DNA of 64,000 bases from Pseudomonas entomophila (GCF_023277925.1 NZ_CP063832.1:2310001-2374000); one strand, 5' to 3'; counted from the first letter of the stretch, positions 11,257 to 21,200 are shown. The notes: generated by a model not told the origin, from the sequence alone. Made by a program: numbers and translations.

Positions 11257-12932
11257 GCGGGATGAACCAACTGATCATCGCGCCGATCCTGCTGCCGCTG
11301 ATCACCGCATCGTTGATGCTGCTGATCGGCGAAAAACACCGCTGGCTCAAGGCGCGCCTGAACCTGCTGTCCACCGCCCTCGGCCTGGGCATCGCCGTCA
11401 CCTTGCTGATGTGGGTGCGCACCCAGGGCCAGGCCGAGTCCATCGGCGTCTACCTGCCGGGCAACTGGCCGGCGCCGTTCGGCATCGCCCTGGTGGTCGA
11501 TCACCTGTCGGCGCTGCTGCTGACCCTGACCGGCATCGTCGGTTTGAGCGCCCTGCTGTTCGCCCGAGCACGCTGGGACGGTGCCGGGGCCAGCTTCCAC
11601 GCACTGTTCCAGATCCAGCTGATGGGCCTGTACGGTGCCTTCCTCACCGCCGACCTGTTCAACCTGTTCGTGTTCTTCGAAGTGCTGCTGGCAGCTTCCT
11701 ATGGCCTGCTGCTGCATGGCTCGGGGCGGGCGCGGGTCAAGGCCGGGCTGCACTACATCGCCATCAACCTGTTCGCTTCGTCGCTGTTCCTGGTCGGCGC
11801 GGCCATGCTCTATGGCGTGACCGGCACCCTGAATATGGCCGACCTGGCGTTGAAAGTGCCGCTGGTGCCGGAAGCCGACCGCGGCCTGCTGCATGCCGGC
11901 GCGGCGATCCTGGCCATCGCCTTCCTGGCCAAGGCCGGGATGTGGCCGTTGAACTTCTGGCTGGTGCCGGCCTATTCGTCGGCCAGCGCGCCGGTGGCCG
12001 CGCTGTTCGCGATCATGACCAAGGTCGGCCTGTACGCCATCTTGCGCATGTGGACACTACTGTTCTCCGGCCAGGCGGGCGCCTCGGCGTTCTTCGGTGG
12101 TGACTGGCTGGTGTACGGCGGCCTGGCGACCCTGGCTGTGGCGGCCATGTCGATCCTCGCCGCCCAGCGCCTGGAGCGCCTGGCGGCCCTGAGCATCCTG
12201 ATGTCCGCTGGCACGCTGCTGGCGGCCATCGGCTTCGGCCAGTCGGTCCTGACCGGCGCCGCGTTGTTCTACCTGGCAAGCTCCACCCTGGCCCTGTGCG
12301 CACTGTTCCTGCTGGCCGAGCTGGTGGAGCGCTCGCGCTCGGCCAACGAAGCGCCGCTGGACGATGAAGAGGACGCAATGCCCTCGCCACTGGAGTCGCT
12401 GCATCCACCCAAGGGCATCAACCTGGACGACGAGCAGCAGGTGGTGATCGGCCAGATCATTCCCTGGACCATGGCCTTCCTGGGCCTGAGCTTCATCGCC
12501 TGCGCCCTGCTGATCATCGGCATGCCGCCGCTGTCGGGCTTCATCGGCAAACTCAACCTGATCAGCGCGCTGTTCAACCCGCAAGGCCTGGGCGTCGCCC
12601 CGGCGCAGCCACTGGGCACCGCGAGCTGGACCTTGGTCACCCTGCTGGTGCTGTCCGGCATGGCCTCGCTGATCGCCTTCGGCCGCGTCGGCATCCAGCG
12701 TTTCTGGAAGCCCGAGGAACGCCCCTCCCCGGTACTGCGCCGCTATGAGTGCGTACCCATCGTGATCCTCCTGAGCCTGTGTATCTTCCTCAGCCTCAAG
12801 GCCGAGCCGCTGCTGCGCTACACCCAGGACACCGCCGCCAGCCTGCGCACGCCGGAGGCCTACATCAAGGCGGTGATGGCGACGCGGCCAGTACCCGGCC
12901 CGACCACCGCCAGCCTGGAGGCACAGCCATGA
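11253..12932 (+). CDS. mrpD: Monovalent cation/H+ antiporter subunit D (MrpD)
   Basis: NuoM/N-like proton-translocating subunit (559 aa, about 14 helices). The family core is present: the MGLYGAFLTADLFNLFVFFEVLLAASYGLLLHG segment, the conserved lysine region LAKAGMWPLNFWLVPAYSSASAPVAALFAIMTKVGLYAILRM, and GMPPLSGFIGKLNLI near residue 430. An acidic cytoplasmic loop (NEAPLDDEEDAMPSPLESL) around residue 365-380 is a Pseudomonas-type insertion. It overlaps mrpC by 4 nt (ATGA) and overlaps mrpE by 4 nt. Confidence 0.95.
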   Translation: MSGMNQLIIAPILLPLITASLMLLIGEKHRWLKARLNLLSTALGLGIAVTLLMWVRTQGQAESIGVYLPGNWPAPFGIALVVDHLSALLLTLTGIVGLSALLFARARWDGAGASFHALFQIQLMGLYGAFLTADLFNLFVFFEVLLAASYGLLLHGSGRARVKAGLHYIAINLFASSLFLVGAAMLYGVTGTLNMADLALKVPLVPEADRGLLHAGAAILAIAFLAKAGMWPLNFWLVPAYSSASAPVAALFAIMTKVGLYAILRMWTLLFSGQAGASAFFGGDWLVYGGLATLAVAAMSILAAQRLERLAALSILMSAGTLLAAIGFGQSVLTGAALFYLASSTLALCALFLLAELVERSRSANEAPLDDEEDAMPSPLESLHPPKGINLDDEQQVVIGQIIPWTMAFLGLSFIACALLIIGMPPLSGFIGKLNLISALFNPQGLGVAPAQPLGTASWTLVTLLVLSGMASLIAFGRVGIQRFWKPEERPSPVLRRYECVPIVILLSLCIFLSLKAEPLLRYTQDTAASLRTPEAYIKAVMATRPVPGPTTASLEAQP

Positions 12933-13417
12933 ACCGACTGTTCCCCGCGCCGCTGCTGTCCGTCGCGCTGTTCATGCTGTGGCTGCTGCTCAACCTCTCG
13001 GTCAGCTCGGGCAACCTGCTGCTGGGGGCCGTGCTGGGCATCCTCGCACCGATCCTTATGGCTCCGCTGCGCCCGCAACACGCCCACGTGCGTCGGCCCT
13101 GGGTGATCGCCAAGCTCATCTGCCGGGTCGGCCTTGACGTGATCCATTCCAACCTTCAGGTCGCCCGTGGCGTGCTGCGTGCCAGCGGCACGCCACCGCG
13201 CTCGGCATTCGTGCACATCCCGCTGGACCTGCGCGACGCCCATGGCCTGGCGGCGCTGTCGATGATCACCACCGTGGTCCCAGGCACCATCTGGTCGGAG
13301 CTGGCCCTGGACCGCAGCGTACTGCTGCTGCACGTGTTCGACCTGGGCGATGAACCGGCGTTCATCGAGCATTTCAAACACACCTATGAGCGCCCGCTGA
13401 TGGAGATCTTCGAATGA
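12929..13417 (+). CDS. mrpE: Na+/H+ antiporter subunit E (MrpE)
   Basis: Small membrane subunit of 162 aa: two N-terminal helices (PAPLLSVALFMLWLLLNLS and LLLGAVLGILAPILM) and a cytoplasmic domain containing the family signature ALSMITTVVPGTIWSELALDRSVLLLHVFDL. The start is fixed by the ATGA overlap with mrpD. It is required for assembly of the Mrp complex in characterised systems. Confidence 0.93.
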   Translation: MNRLFPAPLLSVALFMLWLLLNLSVSSGNLLLGAVLGILAPILMAPLRPQHAHVRRPWVIAKLICRVGLDVIHSNLQVARGVLRASGTPPRSAFVHIPLDLRDAHGLAALSMITTVVPGTIWSELALDRSVLLLHVFDLGDEPAFIEHFKHTYERPLMEIFE

Positions 13418-13692
13418 GCGCCCTGCTCGCCAACGCAGTCCTCGCCAGCCTGTTCATCTTCGCTCTGGCCATGGGCCTGACGCTGATCCGGCTATTCCGC
13501 GGCCCGTCCGCCCAGGACCGGGTGCTGGCCCTGGACTACCTGTACATCCTCGGCATGCTGATGATGCTGGTGCTGGGGATCCGCTATGCCAGTGATACCT
13601 ACTTCGAAGGCGCTTTGATGATTGCTCTGTTCGGCTTCGTCGGCTCCTTCGCCCTGGCCAAGTTCCTCCTGCGTGGCGAGGTGATCGAATGA
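13414..13692 (+). CDS. mrpF: K+/H+ or Na+/H+ antiporter subunit F (MrpF)
   Basis: Three-helix membrane protein of 92 aa with the MrpF hallmark RLFRGPSAQDRVLALDYLYILGM between helix 1 and helix 2 and an acidic C-terminus (LRGEVIE). It overlaps mrpE and mrpG by 4 nt at each end, consistent with one polycistronic message and stoichiometric assembly. Confidence 0.93.
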   Translation: MSALLANAVLASLFIFALAMGLTLIRLFRGPSAQDRVLALDYLYILGMLMMLVLGIRYASDTYFEGALMIALFGFVGSFALAKFLLRGEVIE

Positions 13693-14054
13693 ACGAAACC
13701 ATGGTATTGCCGTTCTGGCTGGAACTGATCACGGCAGCCCTAATGCTCATCGGCAGCCTGTTCGCCCTGATCGGCGCCATCGGCCTGGTGCGCCTGAAAG
13801 AGTACTTCCAGCGCATGCACCCACCTGCGCTAGCCTCCACCATCGGCGCCTGGTGCGTGGCGCTGGCCTCGATCCTGTACTTCTCGGCGCTCAAGCAGAG
13901 CCCGGTGCTGCACGCCTGGCTGATCCCGATCCTGCTGTCGATCACCGTACCGGTGACCACTCTACTGCTGGCCAGGGCCGCGTTGTTTCGTAAGCGTACC
14001 TCGGGCGAGGACGTGCCAGAAGAAGTCAGCAGCGGGCGCGATCGCGGTAATTGA
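13689..14054 (+). CDS. mrpG: Na+/H+ antiporter subunit G (MrpG)
   Basis: Last subunit of the Mrp complex, 121 aa and three helices, with the PhaG/MrpG motif GAIGLVRLKEYFQRMHPPALASTIGAWCVALASIL around residues 35-70. The C-terminal tail (RKRTSGEDVPEEVSSGRDRGN) is hydrophilic. It overlaps mrpF by 4 nt. A GC-rich hairpin at 14092-14117 follows and may end the operon transcript. Confidence 0.93.
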   Translation: MNETMVLPFWLELITAALMLIGSLFALIGAIGLVRLKEYFQRMHPPALASTIGAWCVALASILYFSALKQSPVLHAWLIPILLSITVPVTTLLLARAALFRKRTSGEDVPEEVSSGRDRGN

Positions 14055-14091
14055 GGCTGCTTCAAGGCGCGCACGCCGCTTGTGGGTGCGC

Positions 14092-14117
14092 CCTTGCGCC
14101 GCGAAAAGGCCGCAAGG
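14092..14117. terminator. Hairpin between convergent mrpG and the 69-aa gene
   Basis: CCTTGCG (14092-14098) pairs perfectly with CGCAAGG (14111-14117) across a 12-nt loop. There is no clear T-tract, so it may be a degenerate REP-type element or a weak bidirectional terminator. The position between two convergent units supports a 3'-end role. Confidence 0.35.
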
Positions 14118-14147
14118 TAGCCTTCAGGGAAACGTGTAGAACAATCG

Positions 14148-14357
14148 TCAGGCCTGGCTCAGGCGTTGCAACTCGCGTCGCACCATGGCGACGAAAGGCG
14201 GCGGGCTCATCTGGTAGAGCTCGCTGGCCAGCCAGGCCAGCCAGGCCCCTTGTAGTTCATTGCGGCGCCCAAGCAGGCGTTCGGCCTGCTCGACCGCACG
14301 GGCCTGATGCTGACGATGGAAGTCGGCCCGCGAAGCGAGCGTGTCCTCGTCGCTCAC
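14148..14357 (-). CDS. Small conserved-type hypothetical protein (69 aa)
   Basis: The GTG start at 14357 overlaps the TGA of the upstream gene (GTGA), a coupling that supports it as a real gene. The product (VSDEDTLASRADFHRQHQARAVEQAERLLGRRNELQ...FVAMVRRELQRLSQA) is predicted mostly alpha-helical, soluble and basic, with no transmembrane segment or recognised domain. Its function is unknown; co-expression with the 156-aa protein suggests a shared role. Confidence 0.55.
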   Translation of the reverse strand: MSDEDTLASRADFHRQHQARAVEQAERLLGRRNELQGAWLAWLASELYQMSPPPFVAMVRRELQRLSQA

Positions 14358-14824
14358 TCGCTGGCCTTGAAGGTGGTCAGCTCGCCCTTGCGCCATTTGG
14401 CGACCTTGCCGGTCACCGCCTTGAGCAGTTTGCCCAGGCCTTCCTGGACCTGCTGCTGGGCCGCGAACACCAGCATCACGCCCTGCCCTTCACGGAACAC
14501 GATGGCCTCGCCTTCCGGTACGGAAACAAAGGCATAGTCGCCCTGCCCGTACACATTGAACTTGATCTCGCGAAAACGCAGTTCGAGTTTGCCGCCTTCG
14601 CGGCTGGGCAGCACGGCGGCGCGGAAGTGGTCACCCACTTTCAGCTCCAGGCGCTGTTTGTCATCAACCACCAGGGCGTCGTCGGTATCGATCTCGGCCA
14701 TGTACAGGCCTTCCGGGTTTTGCTCGGTGACATACACGAAGCGCCCCTGGAACAACTTGACCAGCTTGGCGCGCAAATCGCCCAGGGCAAACAACGCATG
14801 GGTATCCAGAGTACTGACTGCCAA
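14354..14824 (-). CDS. Hypothetical protein (156 aa, TTG start)
   Basis: No ATG or GTG gives a sensible start; TTG at 14824 lies 7 nt after GAGGAG and yields LAVSTLDTHALFALGDLRAKLVKLFQGRFVYVTEQNPEGLYMAEIDTDDALVVDD, so TTG is the likely initiator. The protein alternates short beta-like segments with charged turns and ends with a basic helix (GKLLKAVTGKVAKWRKGELTTFKASE). No known domain is recognised and no signal peptide is present. It is the first gene of a two-gene coupled unit with the 69-aa protein. It looks like a Pseudomonas-restricted unknown. Confidence 0.65.
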   Translation of the reverse strand: MAVSTLDTHALFALGDLRAKLVKLFQGRFVYVTEQNPEGLYMAEIDTDDALVVDDKQRLELKVGDHFRAAVLPSREGGKLELRFREIKFNVYGQGDYAFVSVPEGEAIVFREGQGVMLVFAAQQQVQEGLGKLLKAVTGKVAKWRKGELTTFKASE

Positions 14825-15129
14825 TGAAAAGCTCCTCACATCAATTACAGCAGGCCGCACCGCGCACGCCGCTGGGCGTGGGGTGGCAGCCACTCAAAGT
14901 CGAAGTCCGATGGACCATGGATTCGGTAAGCGAAGATCCACGCACACGAACGATACGCCAAGCAGGGAACACTTCCCCGCTGGAACATCCGGCGTGTTTC
15001 GGCAAACTATCCGCAAAATAGGAAACGTAATACCTGACAGCTAAAGGTCAGGAAAGATGCGACTACTGAGGGCGACACTTCAGCTCAGGTGTGCCCCAAC
15101 CCTTCATCGCGAATTACAGGTACACGAAT
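14825..15129. other. 305-bp intergenic region between two divergent small genes
   Basis: No credible gene is seen. Small hairpins are visible: CACGCC/GGCGTG at 14865-14880 and CCTGAC/GTCAGG at 15033-15052. The second lies about 80 bp before the 65-aa gene and could be an operator or leader structure. The region presumably contains the promoters of the flanking divergent genes. Confidence 0.4.
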
Positions 15130-15327
15130 ATGCACGAAAACACCGAATTCCGTCGAGAGGCACGTAGCATTTCTTGTCGCACGGCCGTGCCCGGCATATC
15201 CCGATATAGCGTCGTGGCCGCCGGTATCGGTTTCTTCCACATCACTGAAACTCACTCGGGCAAAGTCCACGGATTCCGCCAACGCTACCAGGACGCCTGG
15301 GAGCTCGCACGCCACCTGGCGGGCTGA
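15130..15327 (+). CDS. Small hypothetical protein (65 aa)
   Basis: ATG 15130 opens MHENTEFRREARSISCRTAVPGISRYSVVAAGIGFFHITETHSGKVHGFRQRYQDAWELARHLAG. Coding character is moderate: the C-terminal part reads like a conserved beta-beta-alpha unit (GFFHITETHSGKVHGFRQRYQDAWELARHL) seen in small Pseudomonas proteins. No membrane helix or known domain is recognised. It ends 4 bp before the convergent 64-aa gene. The function is unknown. Confidence 0.5.
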   Translation: MHENTEFRREARSISCRTAVPGISRYSVVAAGIGFFHITETHSGKVHGFRQRYQDAWELARHLAG

Positions 15328-15331
15328 GGCT

Positions 15332-15526
15332 TCACGCCGCGTGGCTCTTGTCCAGTTGCTGTTGCCACGCAGCCTGGCATTCCAGGGCCTCGCCACGGCT
15401 GGCGAAGGCCGTGCCACGGCGTTCGCCGTCAACCAACACCACCCAGCACGCCCTTTTGCCCAGGGCCTGCAAGGACCGTGGCACACCACTGCCGATCATC
15501 ACGGCTACATCGACTCGGCTAGTCAT
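15332..15526 (-). CDS. Small hypothetical protein (64 aa)
   Basis: Two adjacent ATG codons exist (15529 and 15526). The second is 5 nt after GGAGG and is preferred. The product MTSRVDVAVMIGSGVPRSLQALGKRACWVVLVDGERRGTAFASRGEALECQAAWQQQLDKSHAA reads as beta strands followed by an alpha helix, soluble, with no recognised domain. The strong ribosome site and tight convergent packing with the 65-aa gene support it as real. Confidence 0.5.
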   Translation of the reverse strand: MTSRVDVAVMIGSGVPRSLQALGKRACWVVLVDGERRGTAFASRGEALECQAAWQQQLDKSHAA

Positions 15527-15642
15527 CATTCCCTCCGGAATTTAATTAGCAACCTAACGATGTGTGCATGATACGGCCTGATCATGACGCAAATAAAGCG
15601 CAACGCGGTACAGCAGTGTTGCATTGTGGGCAACAAACCGCC

Positions 15643-17241
15643 TCAGTCGAGCCCGGGTTCCGGCCTGTATCCCAGACGCAGGCCGCCCCAGTGGCGCCCA
15701 GCGACGAAGATCGGCACCGACAGGTCGTGCATCAGTTCACCGGTGTCCCGCGTGTAGGTCTGCAGCAGCACCCGCTGCTGGTGGCTGCCACAGCGGGCGC
15801 CCGTACGGTCGTCGAACATGCGCTTGCTGCGGTTGTGCGCCGTGTCGTGGGCGATATCGCCAGTCATTGGCTGGTTGAAGGCATTGTTGTGGGTCGGCAC
15901 ATAGCCCTGCTGGGTGCAGGCGATGGCATACACCAGCCCGTCGTGCTGCAGCAACGGCTCCTGGAGCTGTGGCAGCACGGTATCGGTGTAGTGGTCGAAG
16001 CGCGTGGTGAAACGCGGTGGCTGCATACCGGCAACCGGCCGGTACTGGCGGTCGAACAGATCGTCCAGGCCGATACGCCCCTGGGCGATGTCCGCCTCAA
16101 AACGCTCGCCAATCTGCCGCGCGCCCGCCTGCGCCAGTTCGAACACCCGCTGATGGTAGGCGTCCAGGCCGACCTCGGCCAGCCGTTCGCTGAGGCTTTC
16201 CACCTGGCCCTCCATCTGCACCGCCGCCTTGGCCAGGCGCCGGGTCTGCTGGTCGCTGACCTCCAGGTCGCCGCGCACCTGGGCCACGGCCTGGAACAGG
16301 GTATCGAGCTGGGCCTGGTTGACCTGGGTCCCTCCGGCGATCTCGCTCACCTGGCCCTCGACACTGGCCGCCAGGCTGGCAATCTGCGCCAGTTGCCCCC
16401 CAGCCTGCTCGACCTGACCGACACCCTTGCCCAGGTCCTCGGCCAGCGTCCGGATCTGCGCCACCACCTGGGCGGTGCGCGCCTGAATGTCCGTGACCAT
16501 CTGGCCGACCTCTTCGGTGGCGCTGGAGGTACGGCCGGCCAGGCCGCGCACCTCGTCGGCCACCACCGCGAAACCACGGCCATGCTCGCCGGCCCGCGCC
16601 GCTTCGATGGCGGCGTTGAGCGCCAGCAGGTTGGTCTGGCTGGCAATGCCCTGGATCACCAGGGTGACCCGGGCGATATCCTCGCTGCGCTGATGCAGGG
16701 CCTCGATCAGCTCGCGGCTGGCCGAGGCGCGCGCACTCAGCTCGCGCATGCACTGGATGGACTCGGCCAGTACCTCGCTGCCGGCCACGCTGCTGCCGTG
16801 GGCGGAACGAGCGGCTTGCAGCGCCTGCTGGCTGAGCTGGGCAGTCTGCTCCTCGGTGGTGATCATGATCTCGGCGCTGCCAACGATCTCCTGGGCAGCC
16901 CCCAGCTGTGATTGCACCCGAGCCGCCAGTTGCTGCACCGAATGCGCCACCGCGGCGGCCGACAGAGCATTGTGGCTGGTGCCACGGGCCAGTTCCTGGA
17001 GCAGCGAGCCGTCCTGGGGCGGCGTCGATGCCGGCTGCACGGCGGCCACCTTGCGCCCACGCGGCAGCCACAGCGCCAGAAGCGACAGCGGCAAGGCCAG
17101 GTACAAGGGCAGCCCGACGAACGCCATGGCCACCAGCACCGCGCACAGCGCGACGCCCTGCAGCAGGGCAACGGCGGCGCCTGCACGGGCTGGGTCGGCC
17201 TTTGGTAATTCGCTGGCCGGCAGAGATCCTTCTCGCATCAT
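15643..17241 (-). CDS. Methyl-accepting chemotaxis protein with C-terminal sensor-like extension
   Basis: Chemoreceptor of about 532 aa (ATG 17241 or 17238). The N-terminus has a short cytoplasmic tail and two closely spaced hydrophobic helices ([22 protein letters not shown] and [16 protein letters not shown]) with essentially no periplasmic domain. The coiled-coil signalling domain contains the hairpin tip [37 protein letters not shown]. After it, from about residue 375, comes a roughly 155-residue globular domain ([39 protein letters not shown]...[19 protein letters not shown]) that looks like a cytoplasmic Cache/PAS-type sensor. The signal is therefore probably sensed inside the cell. No C-terminal pentapeptide tether is seen. 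Confidence 0.88.
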   Translation of the reverse strand: MMREGSLPASELPKADPARAGAAVALLQGVALCAVLVAMAFVGLPLYLALPLSLLALWLPRGRKVAAVQPASTPPQDGSLLQELARGTSHNALSAAAVAHSVQQLAARVQSQLGAAQEIVGSAEIMITTEEQTAQLSQQALQAARSAHGSSVAGSEVLAESIQCMRELSARASASRELIEALHQRSEDIARVTLVIQGIASQTNLLALNAAIEAARAGEHGRGFAVVADEVRGLAGRTSSATEEVGQMVTDIQARTAQVVAQIRTLAEDLGKGVGQVEQAGGQLAQIASLAASVEGQVSEIAGGTQVNQAQLDTLFQAVAQVRGDLEVSDQQTRRLAKAAVQMEGQVESLSERLAEVGLDAYHQRVFELAQAGARQIGERFEADIAQGRIGLDDLFDRQYRPVAGMQPPRFTTRFDHYTDTVLPQLQEPLLQHDGLVYAIACTQQGYVPTHNNAFNQPMTGDIAHDTAHNRSKRMFDDRTGARCGSHQQRVLLQTYTRDTGELMHDLSVPIFVAGRHWGGLRLGYRPEPGLD

Positions 17242-17350
17242 CGTCGTGGTCCATCCGCATGTCGTTATTGTGACGTCATTAAACGCCACTATAACGCCAT
17301 TATCCACGCCCACTTGGATGCAAGCCGGCTCCCCGTTGATACAGGGCAAG

Positions 17351-17388
17351 AAAACACGAAGGCCCCAGGGATCGCTCCGTGGGGCCTC
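17351..17388 (-). terminator. Rho-independent terminator of the DksA-like gene
   Basis: On the minus strand a GC-rich stem (AGGCCCCA / TGGGGCCT, 17380-17387 with 17360-17367) is followed by a T-rich tract (TTCGTGTTTTCTT). It lies 16 bp after the stop of the DksA-like gene, a typical intrinsic terminator position. Confidence 0.75.
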
Positions 17389-17403
17389 GCGCAGGGTGCT
17401 GGA

Positions 17404-17808
17404 TCAGATCTGCCGCTGGTGGCGGTCGAGCTGCTCGTGACGCTCCTGGGCTTCGATGCAGTACTTGGTGGTTGGGCTGATCAGCAGGCGTTTCAGGCCA
17501 ATCGGCTCGCCGCTGTCATCACACCAGCCGAAGCTTTCGTCGGCGATGCGGTCCAGGGCCATCTCCAACTGCGGCAGCAGGCGCTGGTCACGGTCGATGG
17601 CGTTGACCAGCCAGGTACGCTCTTCCTCGACCGATGCCACATCAGCAGGATCCGAGGGGCTGTCCAGGCTTTCGATGGACGTGCGGCTGAGTTCGATGCG
17701 CTCGTGCGTTTCGACTTTCATCGCTTGCAGCAGCTTGGTGAAGAACGCGAGCTGTTCGGCATTCATGTAGTCATCGGCCGACATGGCCAGCAACTGTTCC
17801 TTGGTCAT
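17404..17808 (-). CDS. TraR/DksA family protein with two-cysteine (incomplete) zinc finger
   Basis: RNA-polymerase secondary-channel regulator of 134 aa. The coiled-coil tip carries the functional DxxDxA motif (D53-P-A-D56-V-A58), needed for DksA-type action with ppGpp. The C-terminal finger is incomplete: C96-x2-S99 and C117-x2-A120 instead of four cysteines. This resembles DksA2-type paralogues of Pseudomonas that work without structural zinc. By analogy it could replace DksA under zinc limitation or oxidative conditions; no Zur-like site was recognised upstream. It has its own terminator and a 435 bp upstream gap. Confidence 0.85.
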   Translation of the reverse strand: MTKEQLLAMSADDYMNAEQLAFFTKLLQAMKVETHERIELSRTSIESLDSPSDPADVASVEEERTWLVNAIDRDQRLLPQLEMALDRIADESFGWCDDSGEPIGLKRLLISPTTKYCIEAQERHEQLDRHQRQI

Positions 17809-18243
17809 CGATTTCTCTATGAAAAAATGTGCATTTGGGCGATTCGGGTGCTGCCTGCGATGCTTCGCCGGCAGCGGAATTCTTCAAGCGCCAACCGGCA
17901 CTCTTTTACAGGGGGCGGCAGTCTAAGGCGCCAAGCGACGGTGGGCAACAGAAATGACGGCGATTTGGCCGAATCGGCAAGGAATCCGCCAACTGGCTAC
18001 TTACATTTCTGACGTTGCGCGCCTCATAAAGCATGGGCCGACGATATGTCGGCCCCACCATTTGGCCGGCCAAACCCTGGCAAGCGCTCTTCTTGATGCC
18101 TGACGTTTTGCCTTGCCGGCCCATGGCCAGCCACGGAGAACTCGGCACGAGCCCCCAGAAGCAATCCGGGCGATACCCAAGTACCACCTGAGCGTGGTGT
18201 ATCTACCGTCTCATCAGGCTTCAGAACACCGGAGTCTCACACA
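17809..18243. other. 435-bp intergenic region with strong inverted repeat
   Basis: No credible gene is present. It contains a perfect 8-bp inverted repeat, GGGCCGAC (18035-18042) and GTCGGCCC (18048-18055), with a 5-nt GATAT loop and no T-run. The region should also hold the divergent promoters for the DksA-like gene and the 1514-aa gene; no clear consensus hexamers were identified. Confidence 0.45.
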
Positions 18244-21200
18244 ATGAACCTGCAGCAACAACTTCTCGAATTCAGCGATCTGGATTGCGCCGTCGCCAAG
18301 CGATTCCAAGGCCGCCCCATGCTGGGTGATATCGCCAGCAGCATGCTAAGTGAACAATGGCAACAACGTCGGATTGGCTTGTCCCACGACCCCTTGACGC
18401 TGCACTTGATCAGCCGCCGCCCTGGCGGTTCGGGTGCCTGGATTCGCCCGCTGGCGTTCGCGCTGATCGAACGATTCTGTGGGCGCGCCACCCTCAACTT
18501 GACGCAGGGCGAAGACTTCATCAGCAGCCATGCCGTGGACAACCCAACGTGGGCCGTGGACATCGACTTGCATGCCGTCGAGCTGCTGATCAACGAATGC
18601 GGCCCCCTGTTGCTTGAGCGCTACCGTGAAGAGCTGGTGGAGTTTTGGGGTAATTTCGATAGCGGCGGACAAACACCGTGGCAATGGTATGCCGACCACC
18701 TGCAGAAACAGTTTGAGAAGACTGTTGCTTGCAATATCCAAGACAACAGACTGAGCGCTCTGGAGGCCGCCAACGTAAACCAGCTACTCTCAAAAACGGC
18801 GCGTCCCGCGCCTACTATGGTGGGGACTTCGGTCGCACTCTTGAGCACCGACTTCTCCTCCATCAGCAAGATCGATGTTGACCTGGGCAGCGCCCTGCTC
18901 ATCGAGCGCACCAGCACAACGGGCTCAAGTACCCTGCTGTATACGCTGGTCGGCAAATTGCTGGTGTTCCCTTCTCGCCCGACCATGCTGGCGATATTCA
19001 ACAGACTCTGGCCTGCCAATGACACGACGGCCCCACACAAGGTGCACATTGTGCCGCTGGCAGAGGCCCCCTTCGAGGCCCAGGCACTGGAACTGCTCCA
19101 ACAGCAGCTGCGCGTCGCCGACGTGGTTTCCCGTAAGTACCATGGGGAGGCGTACGCACTGCCATTGAGCCAGGATCTCGATCGATTGACATCCCTGGTC
19201 GACCTGTGCGATCGCAAGGAGCGCGCTCAACGCCTGACCCTGAGCCAACATCTACCGGCATGGTTAAGGGACGCCAAGGTGGATGACCAGGTGCACTACG
19301 CGCAGATGCTGGTCGATGTGGCCCAGGCCTACCATGATGCCGATGGCGAGTTCTGGCTCGATGGTGTCGACACCGCACAGGCCTTTGCGAACCGCCAGCT
19401 GGCCCAGCGCTTTGCCACCGACCATCCTGGTAGCGCACTGCTGCCCGAAGATGTACGGATCATCAACCATCAGGTGACCGCGGCGGCGGCGGCTGGACAA
19501 GATGCCCTGTTTGCCTCGGGCGACACGCAAATAGTGGAGTTCAGCTTTGCCGAACTGGCAATCGGTAATCTCGGCCTGCTCAAACCCGGCCGTGTGGAAC
19601 TGGCGTCGAAGACCACGGCCCCCTTGCCCGAATGGATGAATGAAAACTATCTGCGCACCCTCGTCACCGAGCTGGACATCGCCAGCGCATACCCGCGAAT
19701 GTTGCGCGGCAAACTGCTGGACGACGTCGAACAGCAGCGGACCCGCCAGAAGCTGCTGGGCGATCAGCTACGCAAACAGTTGCCGGCCCTGGCAATGGAG
19801 CAGCATCTGCGCGGGATGGGTATCAGCGAAGTCTGCGTCAAAGGTGTGGCACAGATTTTCAACGCGACCGTCAGTGATGGCGAGAATCATTGGGTGATGC
19901 GTCCACTGGGGCTGCTCAAGCAGGTCGACGCCTCTGCTGATCATCCTCTCAATGCCTGGATCATCGAGTTGGCGACACCGGATGCAAGCCCATGTCTGCT
20001 CTATCGCCCGCTGCACCAGCAGCCGTTGCTGCAATACGATGACCGCCTGGCGCTGTTTGTCGCCCTGAGTACCCCTGGCGCACTGCAGGATGACATCCTG
20101 CAACGCCTGCCGGAAGCAGACCGCAAGGTCTACGCGCACGGCGGTTTCCTCGAACCTCACGTGTTCTACCCCCTGGACGACACCTTCGCGGTGCCCTTCG
20201 GCACGCCCCCACCGGCCACCCTGAGCCTCGAAGCCGCCGTCGACGATATTGGCAACGCTATTTACCTGGCGAGCGTCCAGGAGTCTATTCAGCGGTTCCA
20301 GGCACACGCCAGCACTAGCGCCGAAACGCGCTGGAACAGCTGGAAGGAACTGGGCTGGCTGTTGTTCAATACGCTGCTCCCCCTGGCTGGCAGCACACTG
20401 GGCAAGGTCGGTTGGCTCGTGCAGATGGAAGTCGCCTTGGTTCAGGCCGTCGAGTCAGTCAGTAATCGTGACCCCGAGGGCCATCGCATCGCCATGGTCA
20501 ACTTGCTGCTCAACGTTGCGTTGCTACTGCTGTCCCACACCTCCTGGCAATTGAAACTGGAAGAAGGCCAGGAAGGTCCCTTGGCCCGAGAGGTACCCGA
20601 CACCACATCGGCGATCCTGATTAAACCCGCACACATTGTCACCGCACCATCCGCCGATGCCGCGGACTTCAACTGGGCAAGCCCCGCCCCCACTCTGGAT
20701 GCTCAGCGGCGCTCGGAACTGGAGGCCTTGCACGCCGATGTCAGCGTGCAGTCCCTTGGCGCGCCGATTCCATCCGGGCATCTGGCAGGCCTGTACCTGG
20801 CGCAGGATGAATGCTGGGTGCACCTGCAAGGCAAGGTGTACAAAGTCGTGCTCGACGAGTCGGGTGGAGAGCCACGCATCGTCAGCAATACCGCCGAACC
20901 GCAACTGGGGCCTTGGCTGATGCGTGACGAGGCAGGCCGCTGGCAGCTCGACGTGCGCCTGCGCCTGCGTGGCGGCACGCGCTCAGGATCGCGCATAGAG
21001 CGCCTGCGTGAGGCGAACCGCCAGGCGCTGGTCGATCTCGACCAGCAGCTCGACAGCGACCTGGCACAAGGCCTGGCGCAGCTGAAACTCATGCGGGCCG
21101 ATGCGGCAAAGTTCGCTGACAGCACCTCCGACGCAGTTCTGCGGGGTCACCTCAAGTCCTGCCAGGACGCATCCTTGTTCTGGGAAGCCCATCTGGAGCG

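Noticed and set aside
15562..16911. Plus-strand open frame of 449 codons
   Set aside because: It is antisense to the methyl-accepting chemotaxis protein and shows no domain.
17906..18187. Possible 93-aa gene in the 435-bp gap
   Set aside because: No ribosome site, no domain, and it contains the inverted repeat at 18035-18055.
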